This document shows, in pieces, positions 9,079 through 19,800 of a DNA stretch of 64,000 nt; the first letter of the stretch is position 1; the number at the start of each line of letters is the position of its first letter. The stretch is from Accumulibacter sp. Lineage in GTDB: Bacteria > Pseudomonadota > Gammaproteobacteria > Burkholderiales > Rhodocyclaceae. Location of the stretch: assembly GCA_024235715.1 (NCBI GenBank), contig JACKLW010000013.1, forward strand, positions 1 to 64,000, given 5' to 3'. The position numbers and the translations under genes were made by a program. The notes beneath the pieces are model-generated. The model was not told the DNA's origin, ran no database searches, and worked only from the letters and a program-made list of their open reading frames with translations.

Positions 9079-9596
9079 GCGTTCGCCCTTTCACCGCGCC
9101 GCCGGAACAGCGGTTGTGGCTGATCAACTGCCGCCTGGTAGGTGTTGCTGAACACGGCCAGGCCAGCCAGCGCTTTTTCGATGTCCATGTCGGCACGTAC
9201 TGCGTAGGCGTCGATGCCGCAACGGCGCATGAAGAATAGCTGGTCCCGCTGCACGTCGCCGAGGGCGCGGATTTCGCCGGCATAGGCGTAGCGCTCGCGC
9301 AGCAGGCGGGCACTCGAGTAGCTGCGACCGTCGGTGAATTTCGGGAAATTGACGCCGATTACCGCGAAGCGATCGATGTCGCCGGCCAGCGCTTCCGGAC
9401 CTTCGTGGCTATCCAGCCAGACGCCGAGAGGCTGGTTCGCGGCGACGATCTCGTCCTTGCGCGCCAGCCATACCGCCAGTGGCAGGAGCGTTGGTTGCGT
9501 CGGCAGGACGACCGCTTCCGGCGTCTCGTCCTCGGTCAGCGTCAGGACCTGCCATTGGTCCTCGACGATCCGGGTATTCTTGATGATCCTAGGCAT
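9075..9596 (-). CDS. DUF934 family protein, sulfite-reduction accessory
   Basis: This 173-residue protein belongs to the DUF934 family, which is regularly found between cysI and cysH in proteobacteria. Visible segments are PLAVWLARKDEI, FPKFTDGRSYSSARLLRERY, GDVQRDQLFFMRRCGIDAY and a C-terminal FSNTYQAAVDQPQPL. I chose the ATG at 9594-9596 because AAGGAAG lies upstream; a longer frame reaching 9662 would only extend into cysI. It overlaps cysI by 8 bases and cysH by 4. The biochemical role is unknown; its context implies a part in sulfite reductase function or electron supply. Confidence 0.9.
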   Translation of the reverse strand: MPRIIKNTRIVEDQWQVLTLTEDETPEAVVLPTQPTLLPLAVWLARKDEIVAANQPLGVWLDSHEGPEALAGDIDRFAVIGVNFPKFTDGRSYSSARLLRERYAYAGEIRALGDVQRDQLFFMRRCGIDAYAVRADMDIEKALAGLAVFSNTYQAAVDQPQPLFRRRGERANA

Positions 9597-11298
9597 TGAC
9601 GACTTCCTTTTCCTTTTGACTGACCTTGGCGGGACGGCGGCGGTCGCGCCCGGCGTAGGCACGCGCCTTGAAGGGATCCGCGCCGAGTCGCTGCCAGGTG
9701 TCGATGAAGCGCTCGCTGGCTGTGCGGTTTTCGAGATAGACCTTGATCAGCGCTTCGATGACCTCCGGTACTTCCTGGGCATAGAACGAGGGCCCGATCA
9801 CCTTGCCGATCGCGGCCTGGTTGCCCTGCTGGCCGCCGACGGTGATCTGGTACCACTCCTCGTCATTCTTGTCGACGCCGAGGATGCCGATGTTGGCCAC
9901 GTGGTGGTGGCCGCAGGAGTTCATGCAGCCGGAGATGTTGAGCGAGATGTCGCCGATGTCGAACAGGTAGTCGAGATCGTCGAACTTCTCGTTCACCGCT
10001 TCGGCGATGGGCAGCGAGCGGGCGTTGGCCAGGGCGCAGAGGTCGCCGCCCGGGCAGCAGATCATGTCGGTCAGCAGGCCGATGTTGCCGGTTGCCAGGC
10101 GATGGCTGCGGGCGATCTGCCAGACTTCGTGGAGGTCGCTCTGCCTGACGTCGGAAAGCACCACGTTCTGCTCATGGCTGACGCGCAGTTCTCCGAAGCT
10201 GAAGCGGTCGGCGAGGTCGGCCACGGCGATCATCTGGGCGTCGCTGATATCGCCGGGAGCAACACCCGGCGCCTTCAGCGACAAGGTCACGGCAGCGTAA
10301 CCCGGGGTCTTGTGCGGGTGCACGCAGCGCTTGACCCAGTTGGCAAATGCCTTGTCGGCATGCAGTCGCGCGGCGTACCCGGGGTCTTCTGCGGGCAGAG
10401 TCTCCCATGCCGGAGGCGTGAAATGGCGGGCAAGGCGCTCGAACTCGGCGTCGGTCACCGTAGTCTCGCCATCGCGCAGATGCGACCACTCGGCCTCGAC
10501 CTGGCGAGCGAACTCCTCGACGCCCAGCGCCTGGACGAGAATCTTGATGCGCGCCTTGTACATGTTGTCGCGGCGGCCGTAGCGGTTGTAGAGTCGCAGG
10601 ATGGCGTCCAGGTAGGAAAGCAGGTGCCGGCGTGGCAGGAACTCGCGAATCACCTTGCCGAGGATCGGCGTGCGACCGAGACCGCCGCCGACCAGGACCC
10701 TGAAGCCGAGTTCGCCACGCTCGTCGCCGACCAGATCCAGACCGATATCGTGCGCGCGGATGACCGCGCGGTCCTGCGCTGCCGCGTTGACCGCAATCTT
10801 GAACTTGCGGGGCAGGAAAGCGAATTCCGGGTGGAAGGTCGACCATTGCCGGAGCAGTTCGCAGTACGGGCGCGGGTCGACCAGTTCATCCGGCGCGACG
10901 CCGGCGAAGTGGTCGGTCGTGATGTTGCGCACGCAGTTCCCGGAGGTCTGCACGGCGTGCATTTCGACGCTCGCCAGTTCAGCGAGGATCTCCGGCGTTT
11001 CCTCGAATTTCGGCCAGTTGAGCTGCATGTTCTGGCGGGTGGTGAAATGACCGACGGCACGGTCGTAGCGGCGTGAAATCTCGGCCAGCTTGCGCAGCTG
11101 CCTCGACGAGAGCATTCCGTAGGGGATGGCGATACGCAGCATCGGCCCGTGCCGCTGGATGTAGAGGCCGTTCTGCAGGCGTAGGGGGCGCAACTCGTCG
11201 GTCGACAGTTCGCCGGCCAGGTGACGTGCCATCTGGTCTCGATACTGGTTGACGCGTTCGTCGATCAGTTGCTGGTCGATCGTCTCGTAGCGATACAT
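9589..11298 (-). CDS. cysI: Sulfite reductase hemoprotein CysI (nitrite/sulfite reductase family)
   Basis: This 569-residue siroheme/[4Fe-4S] protein reduces sulfite to sulfide with six electrons. Two ferredoxin-like half domains are visible, with GHFTTRQNMQLNW near residue 83 and TSGNCVRNITTDHFAG near 117. The cluster and siroheme ligands are C-x5-C (CPGGDLC) and C-x3-C (CMNSC) in NISGCMNSCGHHHV. No CysJ flavoprotein is encoded nearby, so electrons probably come from ferredoxin or an unlinked partner. The ATG follows a GGAG with a 6-base spacer, and the gene lies 55 bases downstream of the TauE/SafE gene. Confidence 0.94.
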   Translation of the reverse strand: MYRYETIDQQLIDERVNQYRDQMARHLAGELSTDELRPLRLQNGLYIQRHGPMLRIAIPYGMLSSRQLRKLAEISRRYDRAVGHFTTRQNMQLNWPKFEETPEILAELASVEMHAVQTSGNCVRNITTDHFAGVAPDELVDPRPYCELLRQWSTFHPEFAFLPRKFKIAVNAAAQDRAVIRAHDIGLDLVGDERGELGFRVLVGGGLGRTPILGKVIREFLPRRHLLSYLDAILRLYNRYGRRDNMYKARIKILVQALGVEEFARQVEAEWSHLRDGETTVTDAEFERLARHFTPPAWETLPAEDPGYAARLHADKAFANWVKRCVHPHKTPGYAAVTLSLKAPGVAPGDISDAQMIAVADLADRFSFGELRVSHEQNVVLSDVRQSDLHEVWQIARSHRLATGNIGLLTDMICCPGGDLCALANARSLPIAEAVNEKFDDLDYLFDIGDISLNISGCMNSCGHHHVANIGILGVDKNDEEWYQITVGGQQGNQAAIGKVIGPSFYAQEVPEVIEALIKVYLENRTASERFIDTWQRLGADPFKARAYAGRDRRRPAKVSQKEKEVVNA

Positions 11299-11353
11299 GG
11301 GTCGCTCCTGTTGTGGTTGTGGCCCTGGCCGGGGTCAAGCCGGGAAGGGTCTG

Positions 11354-12130
11354 CTACTGGGCGATCAGCTTGCCGCCGATCAACAGCAGCATGCACGCCA
11401 GGATGGGGCGAAGAATACGGTCCGGGATCTTTGCCGAAGCGTGGCTGCCAAGCCAGATCCCGGGCAGCGAACCGAGCAGCAGGCTGCCGAGCAGCGACCA
11501 GTCGATGCTGCCGAGCAGCCAGTGGCCGAGGCCCGCGACCAGAGTCAGCGGTACCGCGTGCGCCACGTCGCTGCCGATGATCCGGATCGTCGGCAGCCGC
11601 GGGTAGAGGTAGAAGAGCACCGCCACGCCGAGCGCACCGGCGCCGACCGACGAGACGGTAACCAGGACGCCGAGCAGGGCGCCGACGGCAATGGTGATCG
11701 GCGCCCGCAGCCGCGTGTGCGCGCTGTCGTCGGCGTGCGCCAGTGCGTGGTCCTGCAGCTTGTGGCGGAAGAGGATCGCGCCGGCGGTAAGCAGCAGGGC
11801 GATGCCCAGCGAGACCGAGATGACGTGCGAGACTTCGGCGCTCCGCTTGGGCAGGAAGGACAGCGCCCAGACGGTGAACAGGGCCGCCGGAATGCTGCCC
11901 GTCGCCAGTAGTCGCGTGATGCGCCAGTCGACGTGGCCCTTCCTGGCGTGCACGAAGGTGCCGCCGGCCTTGGTGATTGCCGCGTACAGCAGGTCGGTAC
12001 CAACCGCCGTCGCCGGGTGAATGCCGAACACCAGCACCAGCAGCGGCGTCATCAGCGAGCCGCCGCCGACGCCGGTGAGCCCGACGACGGCGCCAACGAC
12101 GAAACCCGACAAGGTGAACATCCAGTCCAT
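11354..12130 (-). CDS. TauE/SafE-family sulfite/sulfonate exporter
   Basis: This 258-residue, highly hydrophobic protein is of the TauE/SafE family, with two related halves of membrane helices. The N-terminal half has the family signature GLTGVGGGSLMTPLL followed by HPATAVGTDLLYA. The C-terminal half has GVLVTVSSVGAGALGV and IIGSDVAHAVP. I chose the ATG at 12130; a TTG two codons upstream is possible. As first gene of the cys operon, it probably exports surplus sulfite or a related sulfur anion, or moves a sulfur compound. The substrate is not shown by the sequence. Confidence 0.88.
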   Translation of the reverse strand: MDWMFTLSGFVVGAVVGLTGVGGGSLMTPLLVLVFGIHPATAVGTDLLYAAITKAGGTFVHARKGHVDWRITRLLATGSIPAALFTVWALSFLPKRSAEVSHVISVSLGIALLLTAGAILFRHKLQDHALAHADDSAHTRLRAPITIAVGALLGVLVTVSSVGAGALGVAVLFYLYPRLPTIRIIGSDVAHAVPLTLVAGLGHWLLGSIDWSLLGSLLLGSLPGIWLGSHASAKIPDRILRPILACMLLLIGGKLIAQ

Positions 12131-12236
12131 GAGCAATGCACCACGGCGAAGAGAGCGCGCAGTCTATCAGGGCAGTGTTTGATCGAAAAAGAATATTCAG
12201 TTAGATTGTTATAACCAAACGTGATTTGCGGCAGCC
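12131..12236. promoter_or_regulatory. Divergent AT-rich control region between the cys operon and cysB-type gene
   Basis: This short gap is much more AT-rich than its surroundings. For the leftward cys operon, a TTGGTT -35 (complement of 12213-12218) and a TATTCT -10 (complement of 12190-12195) are separated by 17 bases. A TATAAC string at 12210-12215 may serve as -10 for the rightward regulator. CysB-family proteins act at such regions, so both activation of the operon and autoregulation are expected here. The operator itself cannot be assigned. Confidence 0.5.
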
Positions 12237-13184
12237 ATGAAACTCCAGCAGCTTCGTTATCTCGTCGAGGTGGCGCATCGTGGCCTCAATGTTTCGGAGG
12301 CCGCTGCGGCGCTGTTCACGTCGCAGCCGGGAATCTCGAAGCAGATCAAGCTGCTCGAAGACGAACTCGGGGTGACCGTTTTCGAACGCAGCGGCAAGCG
12401 CCTGACGGCAGTGACCGAGCCGGGCAGGGCAGTGCTCGAAATCGCCGAACGCATCCTGCGCGACGCCGAGAATATCCGCCGTGTCGGCGAGGAGTACGCG
12501 GCTGGTGACTCCGGCAGCCTGGTCATCGCCACCACGCATACGCAGGCACGCTACGCGCTCCCCGGGGTCGTCAAGAGCTTCGTCGATAGGCATCCCCGGG
12601 TGCGCCTGTCGCTGCGCCAGGGGCATCCGACGCAGATCGCCGAATGGGCGCTGAAGGGCGAGGCGGACATCGCCATCGCCACCGAAGCGCTCGACCAGTA
12701 CCCGCAACTGCTGATGCTGCCCTGCTACCAGTGGGTGCACTGCGTGATTGCCCCCGACGGGCACCCGATTCTCGGCGAGAAGACCTTGTCGCTGGCCTCC
12801 CTGGCGCGCTGGCCACTGATCACCTACGACTCGGCCTTTGCAGGGCGCTCGCGAATCAACAAGTCCTTCGAACTGGCGCAACTGACGCCCAACGTCGTGC
12901 TTACCGCCATTGACGCCGATGTCATCAAGACCTACGTCAGCCTCGGGCTGGGCCTTGGCATCATCGCCAGCATGGCCTTCGACCCGGCCCGCGATGCCGG
13001 CCTGCAGGCACTGCCCGCCGAGCACCTGTTCGGCTCGAACACCACGCGCATCGGCCTGCGCCGCGGCAACCACATCCGTCGCTACGAGTACGACTTCATC
13101 GAACTTTTCGCGCCGCAGCTGACCCGCAAGGCGGTGGATATGGCGATCGCCGGTGCGCGGCCGGGGGAGGAGTACCAGCTTTGA
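12237..13184 (+). CDS. cysB: CysB-type LysR-family transcriptional regulator
   Basis: This 315-residue LysR regulator has an N-terminal winged helix-turn-helix (MKLQQLRYLVEVAHRGLNVSEAAAALFTSQPGIS region, residues 1-60) and a periplasmic-binding-like effector domain. CysB/Cbl features include the ATTHTQARYALP segment near residue 98, where TTHTQAR contributes to ligand binding, then GEADIAIATE and LGLGLGIIASMAFD. It is divergent from the sulfur operon and is its likely activator under sulfur limitation, with acetylserine-type or sulfate-type effectors. Confidence 0.93.
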   Translation: MKLQQLRYLVEVAHRGLNVSEAAAALFTSQPGISKQIKLLEDELGVTVFERSGKRLTAVTEPGRAVLEIAERILRDAENIRRVGEEYAAGDSGSLVIATTHTQARYALPGVVKSFVDRHPRVRLSLRQGHPTQIAEWALKGEADIAIATEALDQYPQLLMLPCYQWVHCVIAPDGHPILGEKTLSLASLARWPLITYDSAFAGRSRINKSFELAQLTPNVVLTAIDADVIKTYVSLGLGLGIIASMAFDPARDAGLQALPAEHLFGSNTTRIGLRRGNHIRRYEYDFIELFAPQLTRKAVDMAIAGARPGEEYQL

Positions 13185-13656
13185 GGGCGGCGCCGCATCG
13201 CCGCGGCAGTGGCAGGTCGTTGCGAGCAATATTTTTTACACCGCGATCCCGGGATCCGATAGCATCTGCGACGCTGTTTGACGCCATGCTTATGGTCGAG
13301 ATGTGCCTGTTCCCGGCGAACTGTTTTCCAAGGTGCCAAGAGGGCGGCAGAGGCCGACGGAGAAATGAACTTGACATCACGTTCTCTGTCCTACAGACGC
13401 AGTGAGACGGGCCTTGTTTCTGCCGCTGGCTGCGCCTTGGGACGCACACCGCAGAAAGACGTTCTTCTTGCGGCGTGGGCTCTCCGGGTGCGTGTCGTTG
13501 CCTTTCCCGGTGTGCACCACTCGGCTCGCAAGCAATGGCAGTAACGGTGTAGCACTCCCGTCGCGAGGCGGGGCAAGAACGCCAGGACTCTCCCCTCGTC
13601 GGGAAGCCAGTCGGGCCGGCATGATGTTGATGAGCATCGCAGGAAGGGAAAGACCC
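13185..13656. promoter_or_regulatory. Long non-coding leader region upstream of the giant gene
   Basis: This stretch of about 470 bases has no gene I can support. It holds a perfect 12-bp palindrome at 13245-13256 and an exact TTGACA at 13371-13376 with no convincing -10 at normal spacing. An imperfect hairpin lies near 13450-13475. Together with 13657-13817 it probably forms the promoter and a long 5' leader of the giant gene. I do not recognise a riboswitch. Confidence 0.3.
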
Positions 13657-13818
13657 ATGGCCGGCCGTCGATTGTACAGCGCAAGCAAGCTGGGCCTTGC
13701 CCGTAGGCCCGATCCCGGGCGTCCGGCACGGTCGCCGGGTGTCGTTGCCCTGGCTGCGACCAGGATCTGCGACCGCCTCTTCTTCACCTTTGTCCGTCCG
13801 CTGGCGAGCGACTTCTGA
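13657..13818 (+). CDS. Possible 53-codon upstream ORF coupled to the giant gene
   Basis: An ATG at 13657 follows a purine-rich AGGAAGGGAAAG at 13641-13651 and opens 53 codons, ending in a TGA that overlaps the giant gene's ATG (TGATG at 13816-13820). The product is arginine-rich (MAGRRLYSASKLGLARR...) and matches no family I know. The giant gene itself lacks a strong ribosome binding site, so translation of this ORF may deliver ribosomes to it. It could equally be chance, because GC-rich DNA often stays open. Confidence 0.3.
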   Translation: MAGRRLYSASKLGLARRPDPGRPARSPGVVALAATRICDRLFFTFVRPLASDF

Positions 13819-16800
13819 TGAAGATCGTCAGGCGCGCGAGTTCTGCCCCGCCGCGCCAGGGCGGGTTTGCGGCGAATCCCATCGTCGCGGCCCTGCGCAA
13901 GCTGGTTGCGACACACCGTCTGCGGAAAACGAGCGCCGGGGCCGATGTCGGCGCTGCCGCCTCGTCGACGCTATGCTTCGAAAGCCTGGAGCCGCGGCTG
14001 TTGCTGTCGGCAGAGCTGTTACCCCATCCGGGTCAATTGTCGAACTCGGACTTGCCCGCGCAATCGTTGCGCTTCGTGCCTCCCGCAGTCCAAATCGATC
14101 TGAGCGGTCGTGCAGACTCGCCGGCGTCGACGACGGTCGACGGCACGAAAGCGGTCGCACCGTCTACCGACGGACGCACCGGCGGCGCGATTGCCGCGTC
14201 CGCGCCGGCGGCTCGGCCGCCGGTGGCGGTCAGTGCCGAGTCGAACGTCGTCGTCTTTGTCGACGCCGGTCTGCGCGATTACCAGACGCTGGTTGCCGCC
14301 ATCCCGGGGGGCCAAAATGGCGCGGTCGGCGGTGGCTCGGGGACCACCGAGGTGTTCGTCCTCGATCCGGCCGGAGATTGCCTGCAGCAAATCACGGACG
14401 CCCTGGTCGGGAAAAGCGGCATTTCCGCCATCCACATCTTTTCGCACGGGTTTGACGGCGGCGTCGAGTTCGGCGCCGATCGCGTCGATGCGCCCGTGCT
14501 GGAGCGCCATTCTGCGCAGTTGGCTGGCTGGGGTCGCACGCTGACGCCAGATGGCGACATCCTCATCTACGGCTGCGACGCAGGCTTTGGGCCGCAAGGT
14601 GACCGCTTCCTCGCGCGCATGGCTGACCTCACCGGCGCCGACGTTGCGGCATCGACCGACTTCAGCGGCAGTCCGCTGCTCGGCGGCAATTGGCAACTGG
14701 AAAAAAGCACCGGCCCGATCGAGGCCGCCTTGCCAGCGAGCGAGCCTTCCCTGGATCGGTACCAGGGGCTTCTCGGTAGCCGGACATGGGACGGGGGAGG
14801 CGACGGTGTCTCGTGGAACGACCGCTTCAACTGGAGTGGCGACCTGACGCCGGGCGCGAGCGACGACGTCATCATCGATGCCGCGGCCGGTGACCCGACG
14901 ATCAACATCCCGGCAGCCGCCGGGCTGGTGCAGGTGAAGAGCCTGACGACCAGCCGGCCGATCAGCGTTCTCTCGGGGGCGACGCTGCAGGCCGCCACGA
15001 CCATCGTACTGAATCGCAGCATGACCCTTTCGGGCGGCACGATCCAGGGCGGCACGGTCAGCGCCACGGGGGGCGCTAAGCTGCTGGCGAGCAACCTGGG
15101 CGGCACCCTGAAGGACGTGACCCTGCAGGGCGACGCGGCGCAGAGCGAGCCGACGCTGCTCGATCTGAGCGGCGGCTACGGCGTCAACGTCGGCGTCAGC
15201 GGCGACCTGACGCTGGCCAACGCGACGATCCTGCTGCAGAACTACGGCCAGCTCTATTTCAGCAGCGCCGCGGCGACGCTGGCCGGCAGCGGCACGGTGC
15301 TGTTCGGCGACAACAACAGCTACAACAGCCTGCGCGAAGTCGCCAGTGGCGGCGAGTTGACGATCGCTTCCGGGATCACCGTCAGAGGGGCGGGCGGGAC
15401 GATCGGCTACAACGCGGGCTGGGGCGGACCGGCGAACGTCTCGGTGCGCAATCTCGGGCGCATCGGCCCCGACCGGGCCGGGAGCATCGCGCTGAGCGGT
15501 GCCGGCCTGGTCAATGCGGGGACGCTGCAGGCCAGCGGCGGCGGCACGCTCAATCTCCTGGCCACGGCGTGGAGCAACAGCGGACTGATCAGCGAGACCA
15601 ATGCCACGCTCAATCTCGGCAGCAGCTTCAGCACCGCCGACCTGGGCAACTACAGTCGCAGCGGCGGCAACATCAATCTCACCGGGACCCTGAACAACAA
15701 CGGCAGCACGCTGGCGCTGGACGCCGGGACCGGTTCCTGGAATCTTGCCGGCGGCACGATCCAGGGTGGCACGGTCAGCGCCACGGGCGGCGCGAAGCTG
15801 CTGGCGAGCAATCTGGGCGGCACCCTGAAGGACGTGACCCTGCAGGGCGACGCGGCGCAGAGCGAGCCGACGCTGCTCGATCTGAGCGGCGGCTACGGCG
15901 TCAACGTCGGCGTCAGCGGCGACCTGACGCTGGCCAACGCGACGATCCTGCTGCAGAACTACGGCCAGCTCTATTTCAGCAGCGCCGCGGCGACGCTGGC
16001 CGGCAGCGGCACGGTGCTGTTCGGCGACAACAACAGCTACAACAGCCTGCGCGAAGTCGCCAGTGGCGGCGAGTTGACGATCGCTTCCGGGATCACCGTC
16101 AGAGGGGCGGGCGGGACGATCGGCTACAACGCGGGCTGGGGCGGACCGGCGAACGTCTCGGTGCGCAATCTCGGGCGCATCGGCCCCGACCGGGCCGGGA
16201 GCATCGCGCTGAGCGGTGCCGGCCTGGTCAATGCGGGGACGCTGCAGGCCAGCGGCGGCGGCACGCTCAATCTCCTGGCCACGGCGTGGAGCAACAGCGG
16301 ACTGATCAGCGAGACCAATGCCACGCTCAATCTCGGCAGCAGCTTCAGCACCGCCGACCTGGGCAACTACAGTCGCAGCGGCGGCAACATCAATCTCACC
16401 GGGACCCTGAACAACAACGGCAGCACGCTGGCGCTGGACGCCGGGACCGGTTCCTGGAATCTTGCCGGCGGCACGATCCAGGGTGGCACGGTCAGCGCCA
16501 CGGGCGGCGCGAAGCTGCTGGCGAGCAATCTGGGCGGCACCCTGAAGGACGTGACCCTGCAGGGCGACGCGGCGCAGAGCGAGCCGACGCTGCTCGATCT
16601 GAGCGGCGGCTACGGCGTCAACGTCGGCGTCAGCGGCGACCTGACGCTGGCCAACGCGACGATCCTGCTGCAGAACTACGGCCAGCTCTATTTCAGCAGC
16701 GCCGCGGCGACGCTGGCCGGCAGCGGCACGGTGCTGTTCGGCGACAACAACAGCTACAACAGCCTGCGCGAAGTCGCCAGTGGCGGCGAGTTGACGATCG

Positions 16801-19800
16801 CTTCCGGGATCACCGTCAGAGGGGCGGGCGGGACGATCGGCTACAACGCGGGCTGGGGCGGACCGGCGAACGTCTCGGTGCGCAATCTCGGGCGCATCGG
16901 CCCCGACCGGGCCGGGAGCATCGCGCTGAGCGGTGCCGGCCTGGTCAATGCGGGGACGCTGCAGGCCAGCGGCGGCGGCACGCTGAATGTGCAGCCGGCC
17001 AGCTGGAGCAATGCGGCCGGCGCGCAGATCACGGCCAGCGGCGCGACGCTGACCCTGGCGGGCGCGTATGCGAACAGCGGCACGATCAGCGCCAGCGACG
17101 CGACGGTCAACCTCGGGGGCAGCCTGACGCTCGCGCAACTCGGAACCTTCGACCGCAACGGCGGCACGGTCAACCTGACGGGAACGCTGAACAACAACGG
17201 CAGCACGCTGGCGCTGGACGCCGGGACCGGTTCCTGGAATCTTGCCGGCGGCACGATCCAGGGTGGCACGGTCAGCGCCACGGGCGGCGCGAAGCTGCTG
17301 GCGAGCAATCTGGGCGGCACCCTGAAGGACGTGACCCTGCAGGGCGACGCGGCGCAGAGCGAGCCGACGCTGCTCGATCTGAGCGGCGGCTACGGCGTCA
17401 ACGTCGGCGTCAGCGGCGACCTGACGCTGGCCAACGCGACGATCCTGCTGCAGAACTACGGCCAGCTCTATTTCAGCAGCGCCGCGGCGACGCTGGCCGG
17501 CAGCGGCACGGTGCTGTTCGGCGACAACAACAGCTACAACAGCCTGCGCGAAGTCGCCAGTGGCGGCGAGTTGACGATCGCTTCCGGGATCACCGTCAGA
17601 GGGGCGGGCGGGACGATCGGCTACAACGCGGGCTGGGGCGGACCGGCGAACGTCTCGGTGCGCAATCTCGGGCGCATCGGCCCCGACCGGGCCGGGAGCA
17701 TCGCGCTGAGCGGTGCCGGCCTGGTCAATGCGGGGACGCTGCAGGCCAGCGGCGGCGGCACGCTGAATGTGCAGCCGGCCAGCTGGAGCAATGCGGCCGG
17801 CGCGCAGATCACGGCCAGCGGCGCGACGCTGACCCTGGCGGGCGCGTATGCGAACAGCGGCACGATCAGCGCCAGCGACGCGACGGTCAACCTCGGGGGC
17901 AGCCTGACGCTCGCGCAACTCGGAACCTTCGACCGCAACGGCGGCACGGTCAACCTGACGGGAACGCTGAACAACAACGGCAGCACGCTGGCGCTGGACG
18001 CCGGGACCGGTTCCTGGAATCTTGCCGGCGGCACGATCCAGGGTGGCACGGTCAGCGCCACGGGCGGCGCGAAGCTGCTGGCGAGCAATCTGGGCGGCAC
18101 CCTGAAGGACGTGACCCTGCAGGGCGACGCGGCGCAGAGCGAGCCGACGCTGCTCGATCTGAGCGGCGGCTACGGCGTCAACGTCGGCGTCAGCGGCGAC
18201 CTGACGCTGGCCAACGCGACGATCCTGCTGCAGAACTACGGCCAGCTCTATTTCAGCAGCGCCGCGGCGACGCTGGCCGGCAGCGGCACGGTGCTGTTCG
18301 GCGACAACAACAGCTACAACAGCCTGCGCGAAGTCGCCAGTGGCGGCGAGTTGACGATCGCTTCGGGGATCACCGTCAGAGGGGCGGGCGGGACGGTCGG
18401 CTACAACGCGGGCTGGGGCGGACCGGCGAACGTCTCGGTGCGCAATCTCGGGCGCATCGGCCCCGACCGGGCCGGGAGCATCGCGCTGAGCGGTGCGGCC
18501 CTGGTCAATGCGGGGACACTGCAGGCGAGCGGTGGCGGCACGCTGAATGTGCAGCCGACGGCGCTGGCCAACTTCGTCACCGGCACCTTGACCGGCGGGG
18601 CCTGGGAGGTGTTTGCGGGCAGTACCCTGCGACTCCTGTTGACTTCGCCGATCGTCAGCAACGCGGCCAGTCTTGTCCTCGACGGTGCAAACGCCAATTT
18701 CTATCGCGATGCCGGTACGACCAGCGCGCTGAGTGCTCTGTCAAGCAATGTCAGCGGCGGCAGCCTGACCCTGCGAAACGGGGCCGGTCTGGCTCTCGCA
18801 AGCGATTTCAGCAATTCCGGAATGGTGATCATCGGCACCAACAGTCTGCTGCAGGTTGGCAGCGGTGACCAGTATGCCGAGACGGTCCTCGGTTTCAGTT
18901 CGCAGTACAGCAGCAGCTCCTGGTCAGCCGCGCAGGCCCTGGGGACGTCCGACACCGTCAGCTATGGCGACCGGCCGACTTCCTGGGCACCGTCGTCGTT
19001 CAACGGCACACTGGAGTTCCTGACGCTGGGTTTTGTAACACCCGTTTTTGCCAGTGGTGCGACCATTCGCGAGACCTCGGGGAACGGTTTCGTGTACCAG
19101 ATCGACGCCGTGGATACCAGCGATGTCACGCACACCGTCTGGAGCGGCACGGATACCAGCCAGCCCGGCACGCCGGTCGATTTCAGCGTGTCGTGGGCGC
19201 CGACGCCGTACCTGGTCAAGGGTCTCAAGATCTATGTAGACACCAGTCACGATCTCAATGCCTGGGAAGAAATCGACTCGGTTCGCCTGCGTGCGCGGCT
19301 GGCAAGCGACTCCTACGTCCAGCAGGCGGGTAGCACCCTGCTCGACGGCGGTCGGTTGAGCGCGCCGGGCATCGTCAAACTGCTGGGCGGCAGTCTGAGT
19401 GGTTCGGGGTCCATCGATGCCGACCTCGCGAACTCGGCGGTCATCGATCCCGGCAGCCCGCTCGGCACGCTGACGGTCGCCGGCGACTACAGCCAGACCG
19501 CCAGCGGTGTGCTTGACGTCGAGCTCGGCGGGGTGAGCGCCGGATCGCAATTCGATCAGCTCGCCATTGCCGGCGGCGCGACGCTTGACGGCACCCTCGA
19601 CGTCGCCCTGAGAAACGGTTTCACGCCGAGCAGCGGCGATTCCTTCGCCATCGCGAGCTTTGCCTCGCGGAGCGGCCAGTTCGCACGGATATCGAGTCCT
19701 TCTGCGGTCCTTCGCGCCAATTACACGGGCAGCGATCTCACCCTGCTCAGCGAAGTGCCGGGTATCAAGGTCAACCCCACTTTCGGGCTGACCACTTCCG

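Noticed and set aside
13371..13397. Sigma-70 promoter with perfect TTGACA before the giant gene
   Set aside because: No acceptable -10 lies at 16-18 bases; TACAGA at 15 bases matches only three positions. I leave it as a note in the leader region.
13402..13656. Extended 138-codon version of the upstream ORF
   Set aside because: The added part has no ribosome binding site or recognisable sequence; only the last 53 codons follow a plausible site.
15033..18560. CRISPR-like array
   Set aside because: The units are 717-780 bases, in frame and coding, without short repeats and unique spacers.
15569..18868. Plus-strand frame of 1,099 codons in the repeat array
   Set aside because: It is another frame of the same tandem repeats, with an Arg/Gln/Gly-rich product of low complexity and no start signal.
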